A model generated the notes under the pieces. That model was given only the letters and a program-made list of their open reading frames with translations, did not search any database and was not told the DNA's origin. 64,000 bases of DNA from Isoperla grammatica (taxonomy: Eukaryota; Arthropoda; Insecta; Plecoptera; Perlodidae): the NCBI GenBank assembly GCA_945910005.1, contig OX246749.1, positions 18,819,809-18,883,808 on the forward strand, read 5' to 3'. This document shows positions 1 through 9,834 of this stretch, piece after piece. The position numbers and the translations under genes were made by a program. Every line of letters begins with the position of its first letter. Position 1 is the stretch's first letter.

Positions 1-73
1 TTATATTTATGCAACTTGGCTAATGAAGACGATGAGTGAGTGATAATGAAGATGAAATTGGGGGCTGTAACAT
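1..73 (-). repeat. SINE 3' fragment, variant-B body
   Basis: This is the head-side remnant of the window's dominant SINE, in the variant form also seen at 19841, 28899, 54798 and 55506 (GCAACTTGGCTAATSAAGAC, then GATGAAATTGGGGG). The window edge cuts it. The same fragment joined to the same neighbour occurs at 36040-36112, so it belongs to a duplicated block and is not an independent insertion. Strand is given for the sense orientation inferred from the (AATC)n tail of complete copies. Confidence 0.7.
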
Positions 74-380
74 GATAGATGGATAAATGGGGTTTAACGT
101 CTCATATTTTTGCAACAAAGGCTAATCGAGACGATAAGCGGGCGATAATGAAGATGAGAAAGATGATGAAGAATAAAGCCACATCCGAATCAGATCTATT
201 GTACATCGCGTGGGTCGTCATACGGGAGTCCAGCACGGGTGGGCAGAGCCAAGTGGGAGGAGAAATATTCAGTGGGACAGTGGGGGGGGGGGGGGGGGGG
301 GGAAGGGACAAGGTCTCCTTTTGTCGCTTCTTACGACTAGCAGAGTCACTCTGGGCCTATTCTTCCCGGGCCCAGACGAG
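74..380 (-). repeat. SINE, 5' module X (duplicated with 36113-36411)
   Basis: Full-length member of the family. Read on the plus strand it begins GATGGATAAATGGGG, carries GTTTAACGTCTC, a GATGAAGATGAG-rich stretch, a long G run (about 22), and ends in the module containing GTCGCTTCTTACGAC and CCCGGGCCCAGACG. It sits at the edge of the retrotransposon copy. The identical arrangement at 36113 shows it was already there before the copy was duplicated. No target duplication was found. Confidence 0.85.
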
Positions 381-825
381 AACACTTTCATTTGAACAAC
401 TCACTCAGTCATATGACTGATTTTCAGTTGGCAAATGGAATTTAAAGTGACTAAGTCAACCCTGTGGGCTCCGAACACCATCGACTATTGAGCGAGACCC
501 ACCAAATAGCGATATTTAAAATTATGAAATATGTAAATTAGTGGTTGAACAGTGCAAACACCTGCGGGCAAATGCCAGAATCGACGTCTGATTCAGAACA
601 ACTTTGAATTTTTTAAGTGCTTCCATCGACGATTTTTAAAACAAAATTTGGAAAAAAGTAAACCCACTTTCTCGGGCTCTCTCTCTCTCTCTGTCTCTCA
701 AAAGATCACAGTGGGCTATAGTCATATCTATCGGGAATATACGCCTGACTTGAGTGAAACATAGAGCGTGGGTAAAACTGTAAGTAGTGAACTATATTAT
801 TTCATACAAAACAACAAGTGAGGTT

Positions 826-1885
826 ATGGGTAGGAATGAGAACAACGCTACGCCGATTGCGTCATCAAGCCGGAAGCAGAGCGTCAGAAGCAAAAGCCCA
901 CGCACCCTAGCAAAGAAAGCGCCTACTACTCGTGGTCGCGAGAACGTGGCCACAGCGGAGGGTTCGTCTGCGCGAGAGATAGGGAGCGCGCGAGATCTTA
1001 CGCGGGAGACCCGATGCGGACATCCTGGTGGCCCACGCAGACTAACAAAAAGTGAGCCTACTACTCGTGGTCGTGACAACGAGGCCACAGTGGAGGGATT
1101 GTCTGCGCGAGAGATAGGGAGCGCGCGAGAGCTTACGCGGGAGGCCCGAAGCGCACATCCTGGTGGCCCACGCAGCCTAACAAAGAGTGAGCCTACTACT
1201 CGTGGTCGTGACAACGAGACCGCAGCGGAGGGGTTGAGTGGACTCTCCAGAGATGGCGTACAAGACCTGGTACGAGAAGTCGTGGCAGAGATCTTCAGGC
1301 AACCAGATGCCCTGGGCGGTCTCGTCGACAGTCGACACCATCGTTGAGCGCACATTGAACAAGATCACCGAGACTTTAGATGAACACAGGAGAAAAGTAG
1401 AGATCCTTGAAGAGAAAATCGCTGACCAAGAGGAGGAAATTAACAATTTAAGGTTTCAAGTAGAGACGCGAAATGACGAATTGGAGCAATAACAACATTA
1501 GGATTTTTGGCGTTCAGGAAACCCCAGGCTAAGACACTGACGAGATTGCCTTAAATATGACAAGGGAAATTAATGTTACAATCACTAAGGACGACATAGA
1601 CAGGTCCCATCGGGTTGGAAGAAAGGCGGTAGACCACGCTTAATCATTGTTTTTAAGTTTGGTTCTTACCGAAACAAAGCGGCAATGTTAACCTCCAAAC
1701 GTGCGCTGAAAGGCACAGGAACAACCATAAGGGAGGACCTTACCGCCCGCAGACTTCAAGTCCTACGAGCTGCAATTGAAAAGTTCGGCGTTCAGAATGT
1801 GTGGACCATAGATGGAGCAATCATCGTACGCCGAGGCGATGGGCGACACCGCGTATCAGACATGGCCCAACTGGCTGACATTTGA
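826..1885 (+). pseudogene. ORF1p-like gene of non-LTR element, copy A (frameshifted)
   Basis: ATG at 826 opens a basic, Ser/Arg-rich N-terminus, then three 45-residue repeats (TTRGRDNEAT, LSAREIGSARELTRE, HPGGPRS), then RDGVQDLVREVVAEIF. The reading frame shifts near 1300 into a coiled coil (LDEHRRKVEILEEKIADQEE), shifts again near 1488 into NNIRIFGVQET, DDIDRSHRVG, and ends with the frame 1685-1885 (ARRLQVLRAAIEKFG). Coiled coil followed by an RRM-like NIRIFGVQE and SHRVG block is the known layout of LINE ORF1 proteins, which bind RNA as trimers. Copy A has an extra stop and a base loss at 1624 relative to copy B. It is dead, but only recently. Confidence 0.6.
922..1240 (+). repeat. 135-bp in-frame tandem repeat in ORF1
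   Basis: Units begin at 922, 1057 and 1192 (CCTACTACTCGTGGTCG). The period is 135 bp, exactly 45 codons, so copy number can change without breaking the frame. Copy B has five units, one pair of which is separated by a MITE. Confidence 0.85.
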
Positions 1886-2472
1886 CGCTAAAATAACTAC
1901 CCGCTAGTGTAAATAACTTTCGTTAACCTCAGAAACCATAGATGGACACAAAGAGCCTGACTCATTAATTCATTGAGCCTGATTAATCAATTCATAGTTA
2001 TTCATAGTAGTTCTTTCGTAGTATTTCATTACTTCAACATACACTGCTAAGTAACTCTTTAGCTGTGTAATTTTATTTCTTATCACTCATTCTCAAGTAA
2101 GTTCTCTGTTCATTTAATTATACTTAAGTTGTTTTTTGTTTTTTTTAGTCTAGTTTATTTACTGCTAACGCTTAATCACATATTTCAGATATATATTATT
2201 GTTTTGTTTTTTCTTTTGTGGCTCAGCTGTATCAATTCAACTCAACTATCAGCTGTATTAAACTTTATTTTGGTACCTTTACCTACTTCGTTTCAGTTTT
2301 AAGTTTTACTTCGTGCTACTTTGTACTTTTTACTTCGTAAGTTTTAGTTGTTGACAATCTAGAATTTGAAACATACAAAACTTTCGAAATGCATGAAAAA
2401 TTGATAAATTAACTTAAGGTATATTAAGTAATTATAGGCTAACACTAGTTTTGCTAGTGAAAAACATACAAA

Positions 2473-2691
2473 TTGGCATTAGGGAGTTTGCTTATATGTA
2501 CTTATATGATTGCTCCAACAGAACAAGTTTGTAAACCTTCATCTGACAATGTTATGGCGCACGTAGTCTGGTTATCGATAGGGCCCGAACCTCTGTCACT
2601 CAACAACCCCAAGTCTCAACATCCTCGAGCTCTACAGGTAGCGCACGTTAACGCGCAGTCTTGTTTCCCCTGCCGTCTAGAATCTAGATGA
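2473..2691 (+). pseudogene. Start of a LINE ORF2-like frame, copy A
   Basis: The frame has no ATG and ends SQHPRALQVAHVNAQS before a stop at 2689. The phrase VAHVNAQS resembles the opening of the apurinic-like endonuclease domain at the N-terminus of LINE ORF2 proteins (typically LKVAHLNVQSL). Nothing after it resembles the rest of the endonuclease or reverse transcriptase, so the element lost nearly all of ORF2. In copy B the corresponding frame (39260-39514) is longer upstream (QQPHTSSGAPTQSAADILHD). Assignment is by short motif only. Confidence 0.4.
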
Positions 2692-3735
2692 ATTTAAAAC
2701 TATATTTTCTCTCTCTACCTCTCTCCCTCCATACCATCCCTCAGGCGCACTTCTTATACGTCACTAAAATACACGTCACGAGCGTTATCAGCAAACAAGT
2801 CGTTGAATGAGCGCTCACTACAGTTGCTTGCGGACCGTGGAGAAGTGCACATCCGTCATTCCAATGTGGTGGAACCATTGCCGGTCGTCGTGGGACGTCT
2901 CCATGTAATGTTAACAGGTTAGTGCGGCCTCCCCAACATGTTCCCGGACTTCCCCCACATTCCCCACATCTTCCTATCGTCTACTGCCCGGCGAAATAAT
3001 AGTTTTGTGTTTCCGTGCTAAACATATTTTGGTCCTCCTGGCGGCCGGATTTTGGTACGGTAGGATAGGGGAGTTGTTATTTCTCAATTTTGATTTTTGT
3101 CCCGCTCATTTGAGTTCGTTCGTTATTCAACAATGACTGATAAAGCAACTAAAACGAAACTTGAAAATAAATTAACCAGCCTCGAAGTTCGTAACGTAAA
3201 CAACGAGAAATCCGGAAACTTCAAACACTCTACGAAAACTAGGAGTACATACAAAGAGCTTGCTAGAGCTACCCAAGGTCCGTAAATCCCGTGGCGGGGG
3301 CTCGTCGAACTCCTAATACAGGTCGTCCCATCCATTTCCACAATGTTAAAAATCATATGATATTCAAACGGGAGAATCATTCAGAAAAACAAATGAATTG
3401 ATCGGTCAAAACCAATTGTGGCTCGAAACCGCATAACATCTAATTAAAATAATTGAATTATACTTGTAGTTTATCTACATTCTTAAGTGAAGTATTCTGA
3501 AATCAAATTTTGCAAAACAAATTAGTAGATTTAAGTAATAAACCAGTTTTTCTAGTGGGCACGAGAATGAACATTTTTGTGCCCATGACAAGACCTTACT
3601 TTGAGGTTTGCCGAACCTCCGCCAGGGGATCGACGGACCTTGGAGATATCCATTGATGTTTCGCTGTGGCAGTGATTTTGATTTTGTATGCAAGTGTTTT
3701 TTGGTTGTTGTGGGTTTTTATTTGTTTTTGTATGT

Positions 3736-3770
3736 CATGAAAATGACGACTATACAGTCGTCGAAACGGT
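3736..3770 (+). other. Hairpin followed by GAAAC near element 3' end
   Basis: GACGAC (3745-3750) and GTCGTC (3757-3762) form a perfect 6-bp stem around a TATACA loop, directly followed by GAAACG. Copy B has one mismatch. The stem-plus-GAAAC layout recalls stem II of hammerhead ribozymes found in Penelope-like and other retroelements, but the CUGANGA box is not present upstream. Confidence 0.35.
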
Positions 3771-3860
3771 GACTATTATTTTATATAAATAAACGTAGGA
3801 TTGGTTTCACCGCAAAAATGTTTTCATACTATACATTTTGCAACCAACAAAATCTGAAAA

Positions 3861-3863
<3 letters not shown>

Positions 3864-3898
<35 letters not shown>

Positions 3899-3905
3899 TA
3901 TATAT
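3864..3905. repeat. (AT)n microsatellite
   Basis: About 20 AT units, interrupted once. At the same site in copy B (40738-40758) there are only a few TA/CATA units, so the tract expanded after the copies separated. Confidence 0.9.
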
Positions 3906-3980
3906 AAACTGACCTTTTGCCTTCCTCAGTCTTAGTTCCGATTTAATTAGGCCGTTTAACTTTAAAAATATAATTTTATG

Positions 3981-4177
3981 TAAAGGCTGGTCCACACAGA
4001 TTTTTTAAGCATAAGATTTAAGGTTTAACGCGTAGTCGTAAAGTTGGATCATAGGAAATACGTACTGGCGTTCACACAAAGTTTTAGTTTGAAGACATTG
4101 TTTACATTGTTGTTCTTAAAACAACGTCTTAAAACCTTAAATCTTATGCTTAAAAAATCTGTGTGGACCAGCCTTAA
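3981..4177. mobile_element. PIF/Harbinger-type MITE, 191 bp, TAA target duplication
   Basis: The element spans 3984-4174. Its ends are perfect inverted repeats of about 43 bp starting AGGCTGGTCCACACAG. TAA flanks it at 3981-3983 and 4175-4177. Copy B gives the empty site: ATGTAAAG continues directly into the flank. A 3-bp TWA duplication is the known signature of PIF/Harbinger elements, whose transposase remnants are common in this window. Confidence 0.88.
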
Positions 4178-4451
4178 AGCTAACTGGTTAAGTGTATACC
4201 TAAAGTTTGTTCTGTCTAGTTATTAAGAATAAATAGAAAAATGATAATGTTACGTTAACGCATTTAATATAGTTAACTCGTAAGCAGGGTCGATTGGAAG
4301 AAAAGTATTTTCATACTTTAATTCGCCCATTTTTCTTATCATATTTTTCTTGTATATTTGAACCCTGTGTTTAAGGTGAAGGTATCTAGGTAACTTTACA
4401 TTTTTAAATTAAGTTTTTTTGATGAAGGTTGATAAACATTGGTATTATATC

Positions 4452-5206
4452 TGCAAAAAGTGGTTTAAAAAAAATACACTTTTATTTTTTACGTGTACCG
4501 ATAGCTTTAAAAGTCGTTACGTTCATGTAATTCAACCTCTAGACCATATTTGTCAAGTACACGAAAATGTAGTATGCTATAGGTTGCTTTCTTAGGAATG
4601 ATGAAATACAATTTTGAAACACAATTATGTGACCTGTTTTTTTTAATGAATTTTTTCGTGTCCCGGTGAAAAGGCACTTGAGTATATGCTGTTTTTACTA
4701 TTCCATAACTTAATTATGAAAAGAGTCTAAAGAAATAAAGTGCATATCATGCGCTCGACCCTTATCTTCCCAAAATGCTTGCAGTCTCAAGCCTACGTAA
4801 CAAACTTTTCGAGTGTTGGTGATTTACGTACACGGATGTAAAGCGCATCAGTTTGCTCGTGTCGCAGTCCAGCCGTAACTACTTTACGGGTCTAGACAGG
4901 TAATTTGCGCAAAGAAATTGTCTCCTTGTGTCCTAGCACCGCTCAACAGTAGTTGAGAACGCAACTGTACAGATTTAATCCAAGTATTGAGGGGAAACAT
5001 GACACCAAGTCAGCGAAGCGGCGCCTGGCCGGGCGTAACCTGGCATTGACAAGAGCCAGCGCTCGACTGAAATCAGAACGAAGCGCGCGGAGGTCGGTCG
5101 GAGTTGCGGTAGTGGGGGGGGAGGAGGGGAACACTTCACACGTCACACATACACATTTACAAGTAATTCCTAGCAAAAGTGTTTTTTCAGGGGGGGGGGG
5201 GGGGTA
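4452..5206. repeat. 755-bp repeat shared with 62386-63143
   Basis: About 750 bp match the segment at 62386, with shared landmarks ACGTGTACCGATAGCTT, TCGTGTCCCGGTGAAAAG and AAGCGCATCAGTTTGCTCG. The 3' half is CpG-rich and carries an arginine-rich frame (4953-5207, also open at 62853-63107), but frameshift-type differences make me doubt it is a gene. The right end is a G run that joins TAGATT in both copies. Here a SINE begins at that point. At 63144 unrelated transposase-like sequence follows. Confidence 0.75.
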
Positions 5207-5586
5207 GATTGATTGATTGATTAATGGGGCTTAACGTCTCATATTTATGCAACGATGGCTAATCGAGACGATGAGCGGGTGATAATGAAGATGAGAAAGA
5301 TGATAATGAAGAATAAAGCCACATCCGAATCAGATCCATTGTACGTCGCGTGAGTCGTTATACGGGAGTCCAGCAAGGGAGGGCAGGGCCAAGTGGGAGG
5401 AGAAATATTTAATGGGACAGTGGGAGGGGAAGGGGATTGGGGTGTGGACTGCACTTCGTCTGACTTTTCCTCCTCGACCAGTCCGGCTTGGGTGGCCCTA
5501 CCAGAAGCATACGCTTCCGCCGGCATAGCTCTCGGGATCAACAAAGCACGCAAACCTGCCCACCACGATAAGGTGGCAGTCCCTGG
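5207..5586 (-). repeat. SINE, 5' module Y
   Basis: On the plus strand: (GATT)n, AATGGGGCTTAACGTCTC, the GATGAAGATGAG stretch, GGGCAGGGCCAAGTGGGAGG, the G tract, then module Y (GTGTGGACTGCACTTCG through GAAGCATACGCTTC to the CCTGCCCACCAC hairpin). The sense (minus) strand is open from about 5589 to 5245. The last bases of the terminal hairpin are missing, and no target duplication is evident. Confidence 0.85.
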
Positions 5587-5779
5587 CAAAAATATGTTCT
5601 TCCTTGGAACATTAATTATAAGTCAAAAAGGTGTGTACAATGTACACGCAAACAAGAATACAAAGGTAAATGTTACAAAAACCGATGCCAGGGGTACAAA
5701 AACGTCTGTCACTAAAAGCAGGTTATCCACATTGTCAAAAGACATGGTGCCAAACCACATAAGGTCATTTCCTTGTTGA
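5587..5779 (+). pseudogene. Fragment of GQNKN-family DDE-like protein (N-terminal third)
   Basis: The frame NMFFLGTLIISQKGVY ... KTDARGTKTSVTKSRLSTL matches 45172-45360 almost residue for residue. There it follows a Cys-rich block, and FLxTLxIS with DxRG is typical of that domain. The fragment lies between two SINEs and has no other part of the gene beside it. It is an orphan copied or left over from a longer transposase-like gene of the type seen at 22990-23885 and 44812-45400. Confidence 0.55.
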
Positions 5780-5780
5780 G

Positions 5781-6164
5781 ATTGATTGATTGATTAATGG
5801 GGCTTAACGTCTCATATTTATGCAACGATGGCTAATCGAGACGATGAGCGGGTGATAATGAAGATGAGAAAGATAATAATGAAGAATAAAGCCACATCCG
5901 AATCAGATCCATTGTACGTCGCGTGAGTCGTCATACGGGAGTCCAGCAAGGGAGGGCAGGGCCAAGTGGGAGGAGAAATATTCAATGGGACAGTGGGGGG
6001 GAAAGGGGATTGGGGTGTGGACTGCACTTCGTCTGACTTCTCCTCCTCGACCAGTCCGGCTTGGGTGGCCCTACCAGAAGCATACGCTTCCGCCGGCATA
6101 GCTCCAGGAATCATCAAAGCGCACAAACCTGCCCACCACGATAAGGTAGCAGTCCCTGGGCAGG
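5781..6164 (-). repeat. SINE, 5' module Y
   Basis: Near-identical to the copy at 5207 and complete to the terminal CAGG. The minus-strand frame is open and, by chance, runs on through the flank (6234-5818). Relative to most copies, two substitutions lie in the CTCTCGGGATCA segment (CTCCAGGAATCA). No clear target duplication. Confidence 0.87.
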
Positions 6165-6398
6165 TTATCTTTCTTAAACAGTCAGTTAATTTTACCGAGC
6201 GTCCCACCACGTCGGAAAGCTCGTTTAATCTCATTAAACGGGGTTTAGTTTAAACCACGGCTTTCTGGTCATTTAACGCTAAATTCTCCAGTCGACTGGG
6301 GGGCGTGTCATGATTCTGGCGGTAAATTACGAGGTGAGGTTATGTCACCTTAGTCTAGGCTCAGCGTTAGGATCTGTATTAGGCATTTTGTTATCACC

Positions 6399-7455
6399 AT
6401 GGCACGATTCAACGGGCGTGATATATCTTTTTCCTCTGACGAAGAAATTATAGAACTGTTCGACGCCCAAGAATACTCCATGAGAGGCAAGACTTCTTTC
6501 ATAACTATGATGATAAAGATTTCATCACGCGTTTTCGGATCTCGAAAATCTCCGTGTTGATGGTGCTAGAACAAATTGAAGGGGAGCTCGAGTTTGATAA
6601 TGATAAGTAAGTATTGCTGTTGTGTTGCACGAGTAAAGCCCTAAGCCTAGGCCTAGACAGAAGTATAAACAATGAACCTAGGCCTATCCCATTACATTAT
6701 GTGAATTATATTTCAGAAACAATTCTGTCTCGCCTATGAACCAGCTGCTATTGGCTCTGAGACTCTATGCGACTAGCAGCCATCTAATTGTGGCTGGTGA
6801 TTTTATGAAATTGGGTTTAAACGTTAAGTTTCGAGGTATGGCATATCGGTTTAACGTGAGTGAAAGCACAGCATCCCGAACCTTTTAGAACTGTCTGGAA
6901 ATTTTGTATACAAGATTCAGGCACACTGTTGGGTGGCCAGATCTTGACGAACTGTATGGTACCATGCCACATAGTTTCAAAGGCTCATTTGGCAAAAATG
7001 TTGCAATGTTCATCGATTGTTTTGAGATTTTTATGCTAACACCATCTAATTTGATGGCTTAGTGTCAAACTTGGTCGAGATATAAACATCATAATACTGT
7101 ACAATTTATAATTGGAATATGTCCTCAAGGTGTAATAACATATGTATCCGAGGCATGGGGGGGAGGGTGGGGGGGGGGGGGGGGGGGGTATCGGACAAGT
7201 ATTTGACCGAGGAGTGTGGTATACTGAAAAACCTTATCATTGGGAATATTGTAATGGCAAATCGGGGATTCTGTATTGATGAAGCCGTTGGATTTCACTG
7301 TGCCAAAATAAAGATATCCATTTTACTAGGGGGAAAGACAAATTATCCCCCGTAGACGTAGAGCAAACTCGTAAAATTGCTAGATTGAGAATACACGTGG
7401 AGCGTGTGATTCAGGACTCCATCTTTGTATGTCCACTTTGGCGGCGAATTCCGTA
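6399..7455 (+). pseudogene. Chimeric Harbinger / ISL2EU-like transposase, copy 1
   Basis: ATG at 6399 begins the first exon. After a frameshift it reads HNYDDKDFITRFRISKISVL, a PIF/Harbinger N-terminal helical region. An intron 6607-6716 (GTAAGT...CAG) joins in phase to NNSVSPMNQLLLALRLYA. From about 6800 the text changes to the pattern of IS5-like ISL2EU transposases: [57 protein letters not shown], then [22 protein letters not shown] and [15 protein letters not shown]. The DDE residues would be the D of DCFEIF, the D of SDK and the E of HVERVI. Stops at 6886 and 7060 and a G-run insertion at 7158-7190 kill it. Related copies are at 41829 and 45608. Confidence 0.65.
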
Positions 7456-7539
7456 ATTTTCTCTACAAGGATTGTTTTGAAATATAGCTACATTTTCGCT
7501 GAAGAAAGCAGTCAATTGTCATAGATATTGTTGTGTGCC

Positions 7540-8735
7540 GCAGTGCAAATCGAAAGCTGCAATTAATCGAACCCTGTGTTTTTAATTCCTTCCCTTCAGA
7601 AAGTGAACAGGTTAAATGTGAAAGATGCCGGTGTGTGATTGAAAATGTCAATATACGTCGACTGTGGGGGAGGCAACTACGAATAGGAAAGCCTCTCTCC
7701 AATTCCATGGTTGTTTGTTCTCTGCCCTTCACGACTGAGGATTATTAACCGTTAAGTATTACTCATCGTTACTTTATTATCATAACTGCACTCAGCAGCA
7801 GCAGTAGGCCTAGGCTTAGGTCTAGGCCTACCCTACCTGTCAAGTTCGTGCCTAAACAAGCAGAGGCCTAGCCTAGGCCTAGCTGTCACATGTTGATGTG
7901 TATGGGTTGGATACGCTTCTGCCTAACTATCATTCAATGTTACTACTAAGCATTTAATATGCTATTGCTTCTTAGGCCTAGGCTCAGGCCCAACGACTCA
8001 GATTTTGGAGTTATATAAAAAAAAAAGGACCAGTTTATTTACAGTCCCCAGACTTGGCGTGATGTTGTTTCAGAATCGAAGCAAACACGCCCATTTATCG
8101 TTGTTGAGATGAAAAGAGAAAATTTCTTTTGAAATGATAAGATATTGCCGTGAATTTCCGTAAACCCTAAAAGTTAAGAAAACATTAAATGAACAAATGG
8201 ACTTCAGGGAAATTAATTTGGCCAAAAGACATGAAGGTCGACATGTGATGTTGAAGAACATCTTCCAAGAACCACTCTACCCTACGCGTAATAATGTCAC
8301 CGTAAATAAAAAAAATATGATGAGACTAATATTGCCATTAAATTTCCCCATTGGTCCATCCATTCTACAACGAACTTCCAGTGGTAGACCAACTACAATA
8401 TGGTGGCGACAATGAAGCCGAGGACGAAGAGCCACTTTACGATGTTTGATTCATTGACCTTAAGTAATATCAAACATTCTTTGATCATAAATAAAAAATG
8501 AGCCAGTTGCAACGCTCTCAAGTACTGGTAGCTCCAGTAATGTGGCATCACCGCCACAGTGGGTGCCCATGTATTGGACCCTGCACGCGGACTTCATACT
8601 GACATACGAGGACATGCTAGTGCTCGTAACACTAATGACCGTGTAACTGGACCCTGCCCTGACGGATAACGAACTAGAGACGACCATCGAGACCGAAGCC
8701 GGTAACGAAGACGTACACGATGCCGAAGGTCTGTG
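7540..8735 (+). pseudogene. THAP-domain fragment and following frame, copy 1
   Basis: The frame encodes a degraded THAP zinc finger (C2CH): CKSKAA, FPS, RRLWGRQLRIGK and VCSLPFTTEDY, where the final His-Phe motif has become Pro-Phe. A stop interrupts the first Cys block. The block is repeated at 46368-46580 with CSLHFTTEDY intact. Downstream to 8735 the two copies stay homologous and include NEDMLVLVTL-like text, as in proteins that carry THAP plus an IS5-like DDE domain. It lies downstream of the DDE fragment, so the order is not that of one intact gene. THAP domains bind DNA. Confidence 0.55.
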
Positions 8736-8739
8736 GGGT

Positions 8740-9240
8740 ACTTTTTGGCTACCCCATACTTTTGCCTTTGATTATTTGATGATGTCAAATATCACTGCTC
8801 TAACTGTAATCGTGACACCTACGTGTGGACACTGATGACGGGAAGACTAACGGAGTAAATGACCACCTTGTTTGGGGTGCCACCTCGATAGGGAGTGGTT
8901 ATTCCCAATGCAGGAAATGCTGGCTATCCTCAACATTTCATTTATGGCTGAGCAAACTTATAAAAAAAAGCGAATGCAAAGTGTTTGAGGTAATATATTT
9001 CATAGTTTCATTTCACTCAAAACAATTGTTTATAATTTATATTGACAAGTGAAACCATTTAACACGGTACTTGTTTTGCAGACGGGGAATCTCATCTCAA
9101 TGAAAAGATGGCATCCGCCGGCAGGAAAGAGGGAGAATGAGCTATTGCCAAGGGCCATGAAGATGACAACGGGTTTCCCGTCATGGTGGCTGGTGCACTC
9201 GGAGATACGGTCACTCATTTGGCGCATCCCATGGAGTTGT
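8740..9240 (+). pseudogene. Mutator-like transposase fragment
   Basis: Pieces in several frames read LVWGATSIGSGYSQC, then QEMLAILNISFMAEQTYK, and after about 9082 ESHLNEKMASAGRKEGE and AIAKGHEDDNGFPVMVAG. The motif pattern (GxGYSQxxExLAxLNxPxM, then AxxxExxLAIxxGxxxxxGxP) is that of the Mutator-like transposase domain family also present at 26823. A GT...AG pair (8988-9081) might be an old intron, but the phase does not fit. Frameshifts and a stop show it is dead. Copy 3 of the upstream block (47660) lacks this piece. Confidence 0.55.
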
Positions 9241-9295
9241 AAGAATATTTTATTATTTACGTATTCACTAATTTAATTATTAGAGCTATCCATGT

Positions 9296-9805
9296 GATTG
9301 ATAATGGGGCTTAACGTCTCATATTTATGCAACGATGGCTAATCGAGACGATGAGCGGGTGATAATGAAGATGAAAAAGATGATCATGAAGAATAAAGCC
9401 ACATCCGAATCAGATCCATTGTACGTCGCGTGAGTCGTCATACGGGAGTCCAGCAAGGGAGGGCAGGGCCAAGTGGGAGGAGAAATATTCAATGGGACAG
9501 TGGGGGGAAAGGGGATTGGGGTGTGGACTGCACTTCGTCTGACTTCTGCTCGACCAGTCCGGCTTGGGTGGCCCTACCAGAAGCATACGCTTCCGCCGGC
9601 ATAGCTCTCGGGATCAACAAAGCACGCAAACCTGCCCACCACGGTAAGGTGGCAGGTGTGGACTGCACTTCGTCTGACTTCTCCTCCTCGACCAGTCAGG
9701 CTTGGGTGGCCCTACCAGAAGCATACGCTTCCGCCGGCATAGCTCTCGGGATCAACAAAGCACGCAAACCTGCCCACCACGGTAAGGTGGCAGTCTTTGG
9801 GCAGG
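9296..9805 (-). repeat. SINE, module Y with 135-bp internal duplication
   Basis: The head and body are typical. The module beginning GTGTGGACTGCACTTCG occurs twice (9521 and 9656), so the copy is 510 bp instead of about 380. The duplication joins directly after GGTGGCAG of the first terminal hairpin, which suggests template switching or unequal exchange at that hairpin. No convincing target duplication. Confidence 0.87.
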
Positions 9806-9834
9806 ATCTACCATTGAAAGTTGGTTAAGTGGGT

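Larger units (their letters stand above)
381..4374 (+). mobile_element. Internally deleted non-LTR retrotransposon, copy A
   Basis: This block is colinear with 36412-41050 apart from insertions, and most stretches are nearly identical. In order it has a leader, an ORF1-like gene (826-1885), an AT-rich spacer (1886-2470), the beginning of an ORF2-like reading frame (2473-2691), unrecognised sequence, a GAAAC-flanked hairpin (3745-3767) and an AATAAACG tail region. No reverse transcriptase is present, so this is a deletion derivative. Copy A alone has the (AT)n run and the MITE at 3984. Copy B alone has a MITE in ORF1 and an insertion at 39943. Homology stops near 4374, while copy B runs on to an AATAAAG/(TTA)n tail. 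The non-LTR assignment rests on the ORF1 and ORF2 motifs. Confidence 0.6.

Noticed and set aside
792..1355. Long minus-strand frame opposite ORF1 (187 codons)
   Set aside because: It is the shadow of a repetitive, GC-rich coding region with a 135-bp period, with no independent motif. The same holds at 36819-37320 and 37833-38217.
5207..5586. Helitron as an alternative to SINE for the dominant repeat, because of the CCTGCCC hairpin at one end
   Set aside because: Twelve copies have 9-15 bp target duplications, and truncation always removes the side opposite the (AATC)n tail. Helitrons make no target duplication.
8070..8687. Minus-strand frames opposite the THAP block
   Set aside because: The plus-strand reading shows text shared with copy 3 at the protein level (TxEDMLVLVTL), so the minus frames are shadows.
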